A DNA stretch of 40,113 nt from Christensenella hongkongensis (GCF_000981035.1 NZ_LAYJ01000061.1:1-40113), one strand, 5' to 3'. Shown: positions 8,272-18,660, counted from the stretch's first letter. The notes: generated by a model from the letters alone, not told the origin. Program-made: numbers and translations.

Positions 8272-9141
8272 ATGGGTTGGATATTTGAACAGATCGGAAA
8301 CGCGATCAAGGAATTTCTAAAAGGCGTTGTTGAGGGAAACTTAACGGATATGTTCAATGACGTAAACGAGAAGGTCGCCACCATTGCCGGGGATGTTGGA
8401 CAAACCCCGGTAGGCTGGAACGGTGAAATATTCGCCATGATAAAGAACATATCCGATACGGTGATTGTTCCCGTTGCGGGCATGATAATCACGTTTGTGC
8501 TGGTGTACGAATTGGTGACGATGATAACCGACCGAAACAATATGCACGATTTTGATACGTTCAGCTTTTTCAAGTATTTTCTCAAAGCCGGGATTGCGGT
8601 ATTTATCGTCGCCAACACAATGACAATCGTTATGGGAATTTTTGATATTGCGCAATATGCGATCAATGCCAGCGCGGGCGCGATTGGAGAAAATACGGCA
8701 ATCGACATTGCCGCCGTATTGGAGCAGATGCAAGCGGGTCTAAATGCAATGGGAATCGGTGAACTGCTGGGGCTTGTCCTTGAAACGTATATTATCAAGT
8801 TTGCAATGCTCATATTCTCATTGCTCATAACCTTAGTAATCGCGGGCCGTATGATCGAAATTTATTTGTATTGCAGCTTGGCCCCTATCCCCTTTGCGAC
8901 GTTCACCAACAAAGAATGGGGCAGCATGGGAACAAACTATTTGCGGGGGCTTGTGGCCCTAGCATTTCAAGGGCTGTTAATCATGGTGTGCGTGGGGATT
9001 TATGCCGTCCTGATTAACACGTTGACCGTCACGGAAAACATTCATGCGTCTATCTGGATGATTGCGGGCTATACCGTGCTTTTGTGCTTTGCCCTTTTTA
9101 AGACAGGGACGCTCTCAAAGAGCATCTTTAACGCCCACTAA
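8272..9141 (+). CDS. TrbL/VirB6-like conjugation membrane protein
   Basis: 289 residues with about five to six membrane segments (VIVPVAGMIITFVLVYEL, AGIAVFIVANTMTIVMGIF, FAMLIFSLLITLVIAG, ALAFQGLLIMVCVGIYAV, IWMIAGYTVLLCFALF). The conserved segment MIEIYLYCSLAPIPFATF is typical of the TrbL/CD0411 family in Tn1549-type elements. It forms part of the inner-membrane core of the type IV secretion channel. It follows maff2 by 6 bases, so insertion of the module in maff2 separates it from its natural upstream promoter. Confidence 0.88.
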   Translation: MGWIFEQIGNAIKEFLKGVVEGNLTDMFNDVNEKVATIAGDVGQTPVGWNGEIFAMIKNISDTVIVPVAGMIITFVLVYELVTMITDRNNMHDFDTFSFFKYFLKAGIAVFIVANTMTIVMGIFDIAQYAINASAGAIGENTAIDIAAVLEQMQAGLNAMGIGELLGLVLETYIIKFAMLIFSLLITLVIAGRMIEIYLYCSLAPIPFATFTNKEWGSMGTNYLRGLVALAFQGLLIMVCVGIYAVLINTLTVTENIHASIWMIAGYTVLLCFALFKTGTLSKSIFNAH

Positions 9142-9160
9142 GGAAAGGAGTTGATTATAC

Positions 9161-9562
9161 ATGCCATACGTACCAGTACCAAAGGACTTAAACAAGGTCA
9201 AAAGCAAGGTAGCCTTTAACCTCACGAAACGGCAGCTTATATGTTTTGCGATTGCCGGGTGCGTGGGTATTCCGTTTTACCTTTTGACAAAATCCCATAT
9301 TGGAACATCTCTAGCGGCTTTTATTATGATCGTGATTATGGTTCCATTTTTCTTTCTCGCCATGTACGAGAAGGACGGACAGCCGCTTGAACAGATTTTG
9401 AAAAACTATATTGGGTCGCATTTTATCCGCAAGCGCAAGCGGCCCTACCAGACACGCAATTTTTATGCGGAACTTCAAAACGAGATCGACGAACGAAAGG
9501 AGAAACAAAGTATTGTCAAACGTACAGAAAAAGCCAAAAAAGGCGCAAGCCGCAAGCACTAA
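9161..9562 (+). CDS. PrgI family conjugation protein (VirB3-like position)
   Basis: 133 residues. MPYVPVPKDLNKVKSKVAFNLTKRQLICF is the standard PrgI start. Two membrane segments follow (residues about 28-75). The tail is basic. AAAGGAG precedes the ATG. In this family it partners the VirB4 ATPase at the membrane. The VirB4 start lies inside its 3' end. Confidence 0.92.
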   Translation: MPYVPVPKDLNKVKSKVAFNLTKRQLICFAIAGCVGIPFYLLTKSHIGTSLAAFIMIVIMVPFFFLAMYEKDGQPLEQILKNYIGSHFIRKRKRPYQTRNFYAELQNEIDERKEKQSIVKRTEKAKKGASRKH

Positions 9563-11972
9563 AACAGGGCTTAAAATTTTGAGCGGTTCCCCAAACAGGA
9601 AACTATCCCAGCAGGAAAAGAAGCGGTTCGTTACCGCGATGAAAAAGCGCAAAGCCGCGAACCCTCAAACGGCCCAAGATACGATTCCCTATTTACGCAT
9701 GTACCGGGACGGAGTTTGCCGGGTAACGGAAAGGCTCTACACAAAAATGCTTGAATTTCAAGACATCACCTACCAGCTTGCGAACAATGAGGACAAGACG
9801 GTGATTTTTGAAAATTATTGTGATTTCCTAAATTATTTTGACAGCAGCATTACGGTACAGTTTACATTTATCAATCAATCCGTCAATATGAAAGACTATG
9901 AAAAGACCATTGATATACCGCCACAAGGCGACGGATTGGACGACATACGCAACGAATATGTGGGTATGCTCAAAGATCAACTAGCTAAGGGTAACAATGG
10001 TCTGCAAAAGCATAAGTACATTACATTCGGCATTGAAGCAGACGACCCTATTATCGCAAGACAGCGGCTTGAACGTATTGAAATGGACGTAAAAAACAAT
10101 TTCAAAGTGCTGGGCGTGCGGGTATCTCCCTTGAACGGGTACGACCGCCTAAAGGTACTACACGACATTTTCCATGCCGACAGCAAGGAACCATTCATCT
10201 TTAATTGGGATTTAACCTATCAAACGGGTTTATCCACAAAAGATTTTATCGCACCCACATCGTTTAGTTTCCGTGAAGATCGGACGTTTACAATAGGCCG
10301 TAAGATCGGCGCGGTATCGTATCTGCAAATACTCGCCCCGGAACTGTCAGACCGTATGCTTGCGGATTATCTCGATATTGACACGGATTTGATCGTCAAT
10401 ATGCACATACGGTCAATCGACCAAAACGCCGCCGTTAAGCTGGTAAAGCGCAAGATAACGGATTTAGACAAAATGAAGATAGAGGAACAGAAAAAGGCGG
10501 TTCGCAGCGGGTACGATATGGACATAATACCGTCAGACCTTTCAACCTATGGAGATGAAGCAAAAAATTTGTTGAAAGATTTACAGAGCCGCAATGAACG
10601 AATGTTCCTTGTCACTGTGCTTGTGATGAATACGGCAGACGATAAAAAGAAGCTGGACAACGCCATATTTGCGGCGGCTGGTGTCGCGCAGAAATATAAC
10701 TGTACCCTAAAGCCGCTGGACTTCCAGCAGGAAAACGCACTTGCAAGCAGCTTGCCGCTGGGCCGCAACCTTATTCCGATTCAAAGGGGCCTTACCACGT
10801 CCAGTACGGCAATTTTCGTGCCGTTCACCACGCAGGAACTTTTTTCTCGCAGTAAGCAAGCCCTTTATTACGGACTTAACGCCTTATCTAACAATATGAT
10901 AATGGCAGACCGCAAGGAACTGAAAACGCCGAACGGCCTTATTTTGGGAACGCCCGGTGCAGGGAAAAGTTTTTCGGCAAAACGCGAGATCGTAAATGTG
11001 GTGTTGCTCACGAACGATCAAATATTGGTTTGCGACCCTGAAAGTGAATACGGCCCGTTGACCTTGAAGCTGGGCGGTCAGGTAATCGAACTATCCCCGA
11101 ACAGCAAGCAGTTTATCAACCCGCTGGATATTAACCTTAATTATTCGGAGGATGATAACCCGCTTACCCTCAAAAGCGATTTTGTGCTTTCGTTCTGCGA
11201 ACTCATTTGCGGCGGCAGGAATGGCCTTGAACCAATCGAAAGAACGGTGATTGACCGTTGCGTTAGTCTCATTTACCGGGACTATATTGCCAATCCGAAG
11301 CCTGAAAATGTCCCGGTCTTGGGCGACCTTTATCGGGCGTTGCGCGATCAGCCGGAGCCGGAAGCCCAGCGCGTCGCTACGGCCCTTGAAATGTACGTCA
11401 CAGGAACGCTTAACGTATTCAATAACCGCACGAACATTACAGGGCTTTCTGACAAGCGCATGATTACATTTGATATTCGACGGCTAGGAAAGGCTTTAAA
11501 AAAGTTGGGTATGCTCATACTGGAAGATCAGGCGTGGAACATGGTTACGGTAAACCGTTTCGAGGGACACCGGGCAACCCGGTTTTACATCGACGAATTT
11601 CACTTGCTTTTCAAAGACCCACAAACGGCGGCCTATTCGGTTGAGATTTGGCAGCGATTCAGAAAGTGGAACGGCATACCGACCGGGATTACCCAAAATG
11701 TCAAAACGCTGCTTTTGTCCCCGGAAATTGAAAATATTTTCGACAATTCGGATTTTGTGTATATGCTCAATCAAGCCCCCGGAGATCGTAGCCGTATCAG
11801 TAAAGCTTTGGGTCTTTCCCCGCAGCAGCTTTCCTACATCACGAATAGCAACGAGGGCGAGGGCCTTTTGTATTTTGGCGATACGGTTATCCCGTTTGCC
11901 GATCACTTCCCGAAAGATACGCTGCTTTATACGACCATGACAACAAAACCGAGCGAAACTAATGGAGTATAG
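9513..11972 (+). CDS. virB4: VirB4/TraE-like conjugation ATPase
   Basis: 819 residues. I chose TTG 9513 because GAAAGGAG lies upstream and the N-terminus SNVQKKPKKAQ fits the family; the open frame extends back to 9411 within prgI. Walker A is GTPGAGKS (about residue 485). Walker B is RFYIDEFHLLF (about 690). The C-terminal motif QAPGDRSRISKALGLS is typical. VirB4 powers assembly of the transfer channel. It overlaps prgI by 50 bases. Confidence 0.93.
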   Translation: MSNVQKKPKKAQAASTKTGLKILSGSPNRKLSQQEKKRFVTAMKKRKAANPQTAQDTIPYLRMYRDGVCRVTERLYTKMLEFQDITYQLANNEDKTVIFENYCDFLNYFDSSITVQFTFINQSVNMKDYEKTIDIPPQGDGLDDIRNEYVGMLKDQLAKGNNGLQKHKYITFGIEADDPIIARQRLERIEMDVKNNFKVLGVRVSPLNGYDRLKVLHDIFHADSKEPFIFNWDLTYQTGLSTKDFIAPTSFSFREDRTFTIGRKIGAVSYLQILAPELSDRMLADYLDIDTDLIVNMHIRSIDQNAAVKLVKRKITDLDKMKIEEQKKAVRSGYDMDIIPSDLSTYGDEAKNLLKDLQSRNERMFLVTVLVMNTADDKKKLDNAIFAAAGVAQKYNCTLKPLDFQQENALASSLPLGRNLIPIQRGLTTSSTAIFVPFTTQELFSRSKQALYYGLNALSNNMIMADRKELKTPNGLILGTPGAGKSFSAKREIVNVVLLTNDQILVCDPESEYGPLTLKLGGQVIELSPNSKQFINPLDINLNYSEDDNPLTLKSDFVLSFCELICGGRNGLEPIERTVIDRCVSLIYRDYIANPKPENVPVLGDLYRALRDQPEPEAQRVATALEMYVTGTLNVFNNRTNITGLSDKRMITFDIRRLGKALKKLGMLILEDQAWNMVTVNRFEGHRATRFYIDEFHLLFKDPQTAAYSVEIWQRFRKWNGIPTGITQNVKTLLLSPEIENIFDNSDFVYMLNQAPGDRSRISKALGLSPQQLSYITNSNEGEGLLYFGDTVIPFADHFPKDTLLYTTMTTKPSETNGV

Positions 11973-11976
11973 CCAC

Positions 11977-14115
11977 ATGGAGCGCAAAGAATTTGAACTG
12001 AAAGCGAAAGACAAGGTTGTCCAAAAAATGACCCGTGACGGGCTGGTTGATGAAAACCTTGCGGACGGGACGACTAAAAAAGCAAGGCCCGGAGATCCGA
12101 CCCAAGAGCAGGAAACGGGAAAAGCAACGAAGCCAACCCCGGAACCAAAGCCACGGGGCCAGCCCAAACGCCGGGCCGCGTCCCGAAAGCGTCAAACACA
12201 ACTACGCACAGAACCCCAACCGCAGGGCAAAAAAGCTGCTAGGCCGGGAAAACTGGACGAAAAACAAAAAAAGGCATACAAAAGTAAGTTGCATTTTGAC
12301 GATCAGGGAAAGGCCCCGAAGCTCGCGCCGGTTACAAAGCCGGCAGGAGCCGCCGCAATGTATATGAAAAGCAAATTGCACCAGCGGACGGAGGACGACA
12401 ACCTAGCCGTGAAAGCCGCGCAGCGGACGGAGCAGCAGACGGAATCGGCAGCGGTCGTCGTAGGGCGCGCGATCAGGAACCGCACCAGTACAGCAAAAGC
12501 CCGCCGAACGCTGGGCCTTGACCGCCGCACGGTCAGGACGCAAACAAACCGCATTTACCGCTGGAAAGCGGAGAGCAGCGCGGCAACCAAGAACGCCCCC
12601 GCGATCAAAAGAGCCATGCAAAAACACGCAATCAAAAAGCAATATGCAAAGGGAGCGCGTAAGGCAGCAAAGGCGGCGGCAAAAACAGGGGGAAAGGCCG
12701 CGAGGACAACGGCGCGGACAGCGGGCGTTTTGATGCGTCATCCCGTCGCCCTTGTTATTGCCATTGCTGTAATCGTGATCGTTATTTTCATAGCGTCTAT
12801 TGTGGCAACCGTGGGGGCCATGATCGCACAGGGTAGCACGGCAATGATCGGCACGGCCTACCTTGCGGCAGACCGGGACATTAACGAAGCCGAAAACTAT
12901 TATTGTCAAAAGGAAGCTGAGTTGTTGCAGGACGCACACAGCTTAGAGGGCCAAAATCCCGGTTATGACGAATACCGATACAACATAGGCGAAGTGGAAC
13001 ACAGCCCTTACGAGCTTATGGCGTTTTTGACGGCTGTTTACAAGGATTTCATTTTTGAGGACGTAACCCCCACACTTGATGAGCTTTTCAATGAGCAATA
13101 CGAGCTATGGACGGAAATTACAACCGAAACGCGCACCCGCGAGATTGAAACGACCGACCCAGCCACAGGCGAGACTGTTAAGTCAACCGAAGAATACGAA
13201 GTCAGGATTTTTAATATCAATGTGACGGTCAATATGTTTTCAGGAATTGCGGCGGGCCGCATGGACGACGAGCAGCGCAATCTGTATGACGGGTATGTAA
13301 AGAGCCGAGGGAGCCGCCAGCATTTCGGTAAGCCGATTGATTGCGATTGGACGCTATATATCACGACCCCTTACGGCTATTCGTATAATGGCGGCGTTTC
13401 CTATTCGGACGGCGCGACGCTTTCTATTCCATATGGTACAACCGTTCTTGCAGCACAACCCGGCACGGTCACGGAAGCAGGGAGCCGTCTTGTGGTCGAT
13501 TGCGCGGACGGCTTGCGATATATCTATGACGGGCTTGCCAGCGTGAGCGTGTCCGAGGGGCAGGAAGTGAAAACCGGGGACGAGATCGGCACGAGCGGCG
13601 GCACACTGTACCTTGAATATTCGCAGGACGGCGAAACGCTAAACCCATACTTTTTTGTAGAGTGTGGCAGCGGCGGGTTGAACGGCGTACCGGGTGGCGG
13701 CGGTATGGGCGGTTATCCGGGCGAACCCTACGACGACGAGACCTACCAGCGGCTTTTAGCCGAAGCAACAAAGTATATCGGCTATCCGTATGTATGGGGC
13801 GGCAGCACCCCGGAAACGTCCTTTGACTGTTCGGGGTATGTTTGCTGGTGCCTTAATGCTTCCGGGGTCGCAAGCGTGGGCCGCACGAACGCGCAGGGCC
13901 TATACAATATGTGTACCCCTATTTCCCGTGAGGAAGCCCATCCCGGCGACCTTATATTTTTTACCGGAACGCACAGCGCGGGCCACCCTGTAACCCACGT
14001 CGCATTTTACGTCGGAAATGGAATGATGCTTGAAGCTGGAAAGCCCATAGGTTATTCGTCATTTGAAACGCCATACTGGACGAAGCATTTTTATTCGTTC
14101 GGTCGGCTTGCATAA
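11977..14115 (+). CDS. CD1108-like bifunctional cell-wall hydrolase (VirB1-like, NlpC/P60)
   Basis: 712 residues from ATG 11977 (GGAG 9 bases upstream; ATG 11962 inside virB4 is possible). A basic, Ala/Lys/Arg-rich cytoplasmic part (1-255) is followed by one membrane segment (VALVIAIAVIVIVIFIASIV). A stalk and a degenerate M23/biotinyl-like domain follow (TPYGYSYNGGVSYSDGATL...; about 465-560), then a Gly/Pro linker. The C-terminal NlpC/P60 peptidase has Cys in DCSGYVCWC and His in HPVTHVAFYVG. It opens peptidoglycan for the transfer channel. Confidence 0.9.
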   Translation: MERKEFELKAKDKVVQKMTRDGLVDENLADGTTKKARPGDPTQEQETGKATKPTPEPKPRGQPKRRAASRKRQTQLRTEPQPQGKKAARPGKLDEKQKKAYKSKLHFDDQGKAPKLAPVTKPAGAAAMYMKSKLHQRTEDDNLAVKAAQRTEQQTESAAVVVGRAIRNRTSTAKARRTLGLDRRTVRTQTNRIYRWKAESSAATKNAPAIKRAMQKHAIKKQYAKGARKAAKAAAKTGGKAARTTARTAGVLMRHPVALVIAIAVIVIVIFIASIVATVGAMIAQGSTAMIGTAYLAADRDINEAENYYCQKEAELLQDAHSLEGQNPGYDEYRYNIGEVEHSPYELMAFLTAVYKDFIFEDVTPTLDELFNEQYELWTEITTETRTREIETTDPATGETVKSTEEYEVRIFNINVTVNMFSGIAAGRMDDEQRNLYDGYVKSRGSRQHFGKPIDCDWTLYITTPYGYSYNGGVSYSDGATLSIPYGTTVLAAQPGTVTEAGSRLVVDCADGLRYIYDGLASVSVSEGQEVKTGDEIGTSGGTLYLEYSQDGETLNPYFFVECGSGGLNGVPGGGGMGGYPGEPYDDETYQRLLAEATKYIGYPYVWGGSTPETSFDCSGYVCWCLNASGVASVGRTNAQGLYNMCTPISREEAHPGDLIFFTGTHSAGHPVTHVAFYVGNGMMLEAGKPIGYSSFETPYWTKHFYSFGRLA

Positions 14116-14129
14116 CGGAAAGGAGCAAT

Positions 14130-14384
14130 ATGGACAAGATACCCAAAATTGAAAAAGAAATTGCCAAGACAAAGGCGCAGATTGCGGGCGCACAAAAGAA
14201 GCTAAAGGAGTTGGAGCAGCAGAAAACGCAGGAAGAAAATTTGCAGATCGTACAGGCGGTACGGGCTATAAAAATGACCCCGGACGAATTGCGGCGATTT
14301 TTGCAAAAACAGAAAGCTCCCAAGATCAAAGACGACCAGCCGGGAAACCCGGCCCATGAAGAAAGCGAGGAAAACAATATATGA
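14130..14384 (+). CDS. DUF4315 protein
   Basis: 84 residues, a coiled coil in the first half (KIEKEIAKTKAQIAGAQKKL...), then IKMTPDELRRFLQKQKA. This fits DUF4315, a small protein always seen between the CD1108-like hydrolase and DUF4366 in these operons. GGAAAGGAG precedes the ATG. It overlaps the next gene by ATGA. Molecular role unknown. Confidence 0.88.
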   Translation: MDKIPKIEKEIAKTKAQIAGAQKKLKELEQQKTQEENLQIVQAVRAIKMTPDELRRFLQKQKAPKIKDDQPGNPAHEESEENNI

Positions 14385-15115
14385 GGATGAAAAGGAAACA
14401 TAGAATCACGATCAGCATTTTATTGATGCTTATTGTCGTTATCATTGCCATGCTTGCAATGCCAACCGTGGCGGCGGCCCAAGCGGACGACCCCGCGGCA
14501 GGAACCCCGACCGCGGAGCCGATGCCCACGGCGACAGTTGAAACAACCGCTAATAGCGCGACCCCACCGAGTACGGCAACGGCAAGTACGACCAGCGCAG
14601 ATCAGGACGGCGGCGGCAGTTCCACGGACAAGGCCGAAGCCCCGGAAAAAGAATTTTTCACGATTGAAACTAAGAGCGGCAAAGTGTTCTATTTGATTGT
14701 GGATAATAAGAAAGCGTCCGAAAATGTATTCCTGCTTACCGAAGTTACGGAAAATGATTTGTTGAATTTTACCGAGGACGAACAGGACAAAAACATTTTT
14801 GGTGGAGCAACGGCCCAGCCTACCCCGGAACCGTCACCCGAAACGACGGCAAGCGCGGGGGCGCAGGAGGAAAGCCCGACCCCGACCACTACCCCGGAGC
14901 AGCCCCAGCCTGTCAATAATAACACAATTATGATGATCGGCGCGATTGTAGTGATTGCCGTAGTGGGCGTAATCGCATTTGCTGTGAAGAAGCGCAAGGC
15001 AAAAAAGGCGTTAGGCAGCATGGACGATCTGGAAGATTATGCAGACGATTTCGACGAGGACGACACGGACGAGATCGAGGACGAAAACAACAAAGATCAG
15101 GAGGATAACGAATGA
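14381..15115 (+). CDS. DUF4366 surface protein
   Basis: 244 residues. There is a signal peptide or anchor (ITISILLMLIVVIIAMLAMPTVAAA), a Thr/Pro/Ala-rich extracellular stretch, then the DUF4366 core (EFFTIETKSGKVFYLIVDN; LLTEVTENDLLNF). A second membrane segment follows (IMMIGAIVVIAVVGVIAFAV), and the tail is strongly acidic (DDLEDYADDFDEDDTDEIEDE). It is a conserved part of the conjugation operon with unknown function. It overlaps the topoisomerase start by ATGA. Confidence 0.88.
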   Translation: MRMKRKHRITISILLMLIVVIIAMLAMPTVAAAQADDPAAGTPTAEPMPTATVETTANSATPPSTATASTTSADQDGGGSSTDKAEAPEKEFFTIETKSGKVFYLIVDNKKASENVFLLTEVTENDLLNFTEDEQDKNIFGGATAQPTPEPSPETTASAGAQEESPTPTTTPEQPQPVNNNTIMMIGAIVVIAVVGVIAFAVKKRKAKKALGSMDDLEDYADDFDEDDTDEIEDENNKDQEDNE

Positions 15116-17214
15116 AATTAGTGATTGCGGAAAAACCGAGCGTCGCCCGGACGATTGCGGGCGTAATCGGCGCGGATGAATTGAAGGACGGATATTGTGA
15201 GGGTAACGGCTATCTTGTATCGTGGTGTATCGGTCATTTGGTGGAGCCAGCACACGCCGAAGTGTACGACCCTAAATATGCCAAGTGGACAAAGGAAGAT
15301 TTACCAATCATCCCGGACATATGGCATTACGTGATTTCAAAGGCAAAGCAAAAGCAATATTCCATACTGAAAGAGCTTATGCGGCGGGCAGACGTCGAAA
15401 GCCTTATTTGCGCGACAGACGCCGGACGCGAGGGCGAGCTTATTTTTCGGCTGGTCTACAAGCAAGCAGGCTGTAAAAAACCGTTTTCCCGCTTGTGGAT
15501 TTCCTCAATGGAAGATAGCGCGATCAAACAGGGCTTTGACGCGCTCAAAGACGGTGCGGAGTACGACGACCTTTACGCTTCCGCTCTGTGCCGCTCTAAG
15601 GCTGATTGGCTGGTGGGTATCAATGCGACCCGGTTATATTCTGTACTCTATAACGGTTCTTTGAATGTAGGGCGTGTGCAATCCCCGACCCTTGCAATGA
15701 TCGTACAACGGGCCGAGCAGATCAGGGACTTTGTAAAGGAAAAATATTACGTTCCGCATATCCAGTGCGGCGAGATCGACGCGACCGGGGAAAAGATATT
15801 TGACCCAGCAGAAGCGGAAAAGATAACGGCGGCTTGCGACAAACAGCAAGCCGTTTTACGTTCCCTCATTTCCGAGAGCAAGACGGCCCACCCGCCGAAG
15901 TTGTACGACCTTACCAGCTTGCAGCGAGACGCAAACCGTATCTATGGATATACGGCGCAGCAGACGCTCGATTATATTCAAAACCTGTACGAAAAAAAGT
16001 TGACAACCTACCCGCGCACGGATAGCCAGTATTTGACGCATGATATGACGGACACCGCCGCCGAAATCGTCAAGGTGGTTTTGCTGAAGCTGTCCTTTGC
16101 TGAAGCATTCCGGGAAGAACTGAAGCCCAACGTTTCGCAGACGGTCAATGACAAAAAGGTTTCCGACCACCACGCAATCATACCGACCGTGGAACTAGGA
16201 GCCGCAGACCTTACCGCCCTACCAAGCGGGGAACGCAACCTTTTATACATGGTTGCGTCCCGCCTGGTATGCGCGGTAAGCGGCCCACATACTTTTGAAG
16301 CCATAACCGCTGAATTTGATTGCGCGGGCCATGCGTTCGCTGTAAAGGGACGTGCTGTGACCGCCGAGGGATGGAAAGCGGTTGATAAGGCTTTCAAGAG
16401 CAGCCTAAAAGAGAAGCCCGACGACGAGGAAAAGGAAATGCCGCCGTTGCCGCAGCTTGCCGAGGGACAAACATTTTCATGTGTGCAAGCGTCCACGTCC
16501 GAAAGCTGGACAACCCCGCCCAAGCCCTATACCGAAGATACATTACTTGCCGCTATGGAACGGGCCGGGAACGAGGACACAGACCCAGAAGCCGAACGGC
16601 GCGGGCTGGGAACCCCGGCGACGCGTGCGGGTGTGATCGAAAAACTCGTACAAAAAGGCTTTGCCAGCCGCAAGGGCAAGCAGCTTATCCCGACCGAGCG
16701 CGGCGCGGCCCTTATTTCCGTACTGCCCGAAAAGCTCACGTCCCCAAAGCTCACAGCGGAATGGGAAAACACCCTTACCGAGATTGCACAGGGCAAGAGC
16801 AGGGCCGCCGAGTTTATGGACAGTATCACGGGTTATGTCCGGGAGCTTGTTGAAACAGCCCCGGAAGTTAACGACGAGCAGCGGAGCCGTTTCAGTTTTG
16901 ACAAGCCCGTAATTGGCGTATGTCCCCGGTGCGGCGGCAACGTCCACGAAAGCCGCACGAACTTTTATTGTGCGAATAAGGATTGCGGTTTCGTGATGTG
17001 GAAAAATGACAAGTTTTTCCGAGATAAAAAGACGAGCCTTACCCCACGAATGGCAACGGAGCTTTTAAAGTCCGGGAGGGTGAAAGCAAAGGGCCTTTAC
17101 AGTGTCAAGACCGGGAAAAAGTATGACGCGCAGATCGTCCTTGCGGACACGGGCGGCAAGTACGTTAATTACAAGCTGGAATTTGAGCAGAAAGGCAAAG
17201 CCCAAAAGGCCTAA
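15112..17214 (+). CDS. topB: DNA topoisomerase III (conjugative element type)
   Basis: 700 residues. MKLVIAEKPSVARTIA begins the TOPRIM domain, with acidic residues in CATDAGREGELIFR (about 100-113). The active-site region is TTYPRTDSQYL (about 302-312), with the Tyr nucleophile. A C-terminal zinc ribbon is CPRCGGNVHESRTNFYCANKDCGF (about 604-627). This is the element-encoded type IA topoisomerase found after DUF4366, thought to resolve plasmid-like intermediates during transfer. The start overlaps the upstream stop. Confidence 0.95.
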   Translation: MKLVIAEKPSVARTIAGVIGADELKDGYCEGNGYLVSWCIGHLVEPAHAEVYDPKYAKWTKEDLPIIPDIWHYVISKAKQKQYSILKELMRRADVESLICATDAGREGELIFRLVYKQAGCKKPFSRLWISSMEDSAIKQGFDALKDGAEYDDLYASALCRSKADWLVGINATRLYSVLYNGSLNVGRVQSPTLAMIVQRAEQIRDFVKEKYYVPHIQCGEIDATGEKIFDPAEAEKITAACDKQQAVLRSLISESKTAHPPKLYDLTSLQRDANRIYGYTAQQTLDYIQNLYEKKLTTYPRTDSQYLTHDMTDTAAEIVKVVLLKLSFAEAFREELKPNVSQTVNDKKVSDHHAIIPTVELGAADLTALPSGERNLLYMVASRLVCAVSGPHTFEAITAEFDCAGHAFAVKGRAVTAEGWKAVDKAFKSSLKEKPDDEEKEMPPLPQLAEGQTFSCVQASTSESWTTPPKPYTEDTLLAAMERAGNEDTDPEAERRGLGTPATRAGVIEKLVQKGFASRKGKQLIPTERGAALISVLPEKLTSPKLTAEWENTLTEIAQGKSRAAEFMDSITGYVRELVETAPEVNDEQRSRFSFDKPVIGVCPRCGGNVHESRTNFYCANKDCGFVMWKNDKFFRDKKTSLTPRMATELLKSGRVKAKGLYSVKTGKKYDAQIVLADTGGKYVNYKLEFEQKGKAQKA

Positions 17215-17243
17215 ATACGGGAAATGGCATCTTAGCAAGCATA

Positions 17244-17294
17244 GGAAGTGTATTAACACTTCCGTCCTTTGCCCCGACCCTGCACGGGGTCGGG
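17244..17294. other. Two hairpins between topB and the ArdA/YodL gene
   Basis: GGAAGTGT (17244-17251) pairs with ACACTTCC (17256-17263), and CCCGACCC (17273-17280) pairs with GGGTCGGG (17287-17294). Neither is followed by a T-run, so they are more likely RNA processing or stability structures than terminators. Confidence 0.6.
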
Positions 17295-17354
17295 CGCAAA
17301 GTGCTTGTTGAGGGGCAAGCCCCCAAACCCCCGGAAAGAAAGGAGCAAAAACAC

Positions 17355-18656
17355 TTGAAAGAAAATTGCGCTTTTGAAGCATATATAACCAATTTAGGGA
17401 AATATAACGAGGGCGTGTTAATCGGTGAGTGGGTAGGTTTCCCTGCTACTACGGACGAAATGAAAGACGTATTAGATCGCATTGGTATAAACGAACAATA
17501 CGAAGAATTGTTCATTACCGATTATGAAATGCCGATCATAGGAATGCACGGCGCACTGGGAGAATATGAGAGCTTGGATGAACTCAATTATCTTGCTTAT
17601 AAAATAGATGATATGCAAGATTACCAGCGGGATATATTTGAAGCTGCTATTGAATTAGGAGATTATGCCAGTAGTGCGAAAGACCTTATAAACCTCACCG
17701 AAAACCTTGATAATTACGATCTTCTCCCCGGTGTTCAAGATGATTCAGATTTAGGCTATTACTGGATAGAGGAATCAGGCATTTATGACCTTTCCAATAT
17801 GGGAAACCTAGCGAGTTATTTCGACTATGAGAAATTTGGACGGGATATACAGCTTGACGAATACGGGACATATACAGATAGTGGGTATGTCCGCAGGACA
17901 GGGGACGACTTCTACGAGGAATACGACGGCGATCTTGACAATATCCCGGACGAATATCGTTTGACGGCTGAAAATAATGTCCTTTCCATTTCTCCAAAAT
18001 CCCATGAAACGGAAAAACAATCACAAGGGCGAATACTTGACAACCCCGGTTCCTATTCCATTTACCAGCTTAAAGGCGGCGATAATCTGCACTATTATCG
18101 TTTTGCCAGTTATGACGAATTGAAAAACGCAGGGCTTACGGTTGATTGTAAAAATTATAACGAGGTTTACAGTGCAGAACTACCTAAGCATTTCACGGCT
18201 GATGACATTTTTATGAAATTCAACCTTTACCCGCCCCCGGAATTTGAAGGACATTCGCTTTCAGTTTCAGACGTGATCGTTATGCGAAAAAACGGCACGG
18301 AAAAAGCTCTATATGTTGATATTGCAGGGTATAAAGAAATCCCGGAGTTTTTAGAGCCGATAAATAGCATTGAAACCGCCGAGAAGTCCACGGAGCAGAA
18401 TTATAACATGATTGACGGACAAATCAACAACACGCCCACGGTTGACGAACTGGAAAAGCGGGCAAAGGCCGGGGAGCGAATCTCTATTACTGAGCTTGCA
18501 GCGGCAAGCAATGTGGACAAGGCGTATGCCGCCAGCAGTAACGAGAAAAAGCCGTCTGTCCGGGCGCAGCTTAAAAAGGACAAGCAGGGGATTATGAATG
18601 CCGAGAGCCGCCCGGAACGTGAACCCAAACAAAAAAACGAGGAACGCGAGGTATAA
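17355..18656 (+). CDS. ArdA-like antirestriction protein fused to YodL/DUF4316 domains
   Basis: 433 residues from TTG 17355 (AAAGGAG 9 bases upstream). Residues 1-165 resemble ArdA: FEAYITNLGKYNEGVLIGEWVGFP, then ITDYEMP.....GEYESLDELNYLA, acidic throughout, as in DNA mimics that block type I restriction enzymes. A YodL-like domain follows (NPGSYSIYQLKGGDNLHYYRFASY, about 235-285), then a DUF4316-like segment (LSVSDVIVMRKNGTEKALYVD). The tail is basic. The fusion would protect incoming single-stranded or newly copied DNA in the recipient. The YodL part has no known activity. Confidence 0.8.
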   Translation: MKENCAFEAYITNLGKYNEGVLIGEWVGFPATTDEMKDVLDRIGINEQYEELFITDYEMPIIGMHGALGEYESLDELNYLAYKIDDMQDYQRDIFEAAIELGDYASSAKDLINLTENLDNYDLLPGVQDDSDLGYYWIEESGIYDLSNMGNLASYFDYEKFGRDIQLDEYGTYTDSGYVRRTGDDFYEEYDGDLDNIPDEYRLTAENNVLSISPKSHETEKQSQGRILDNPGSYSIYQLKGGDNLHYYRFASYDELKNAGLTVDCKNYNEVYSAELPKHFTADDIFMKFNLYPPPEFEGHSLSVSDVIVMRKNGTEKALYVDIAGYKEIPEFLEPINSIETAEKSTEQNYNMIDGQINNTPTVDELEKRAKAGERISITELAAASNVDKAYAASSNEKKPSVRAQLKKDKQGIMNAESRPEREPKQKNEEREV

Positions 18657-18660
18657 TCAT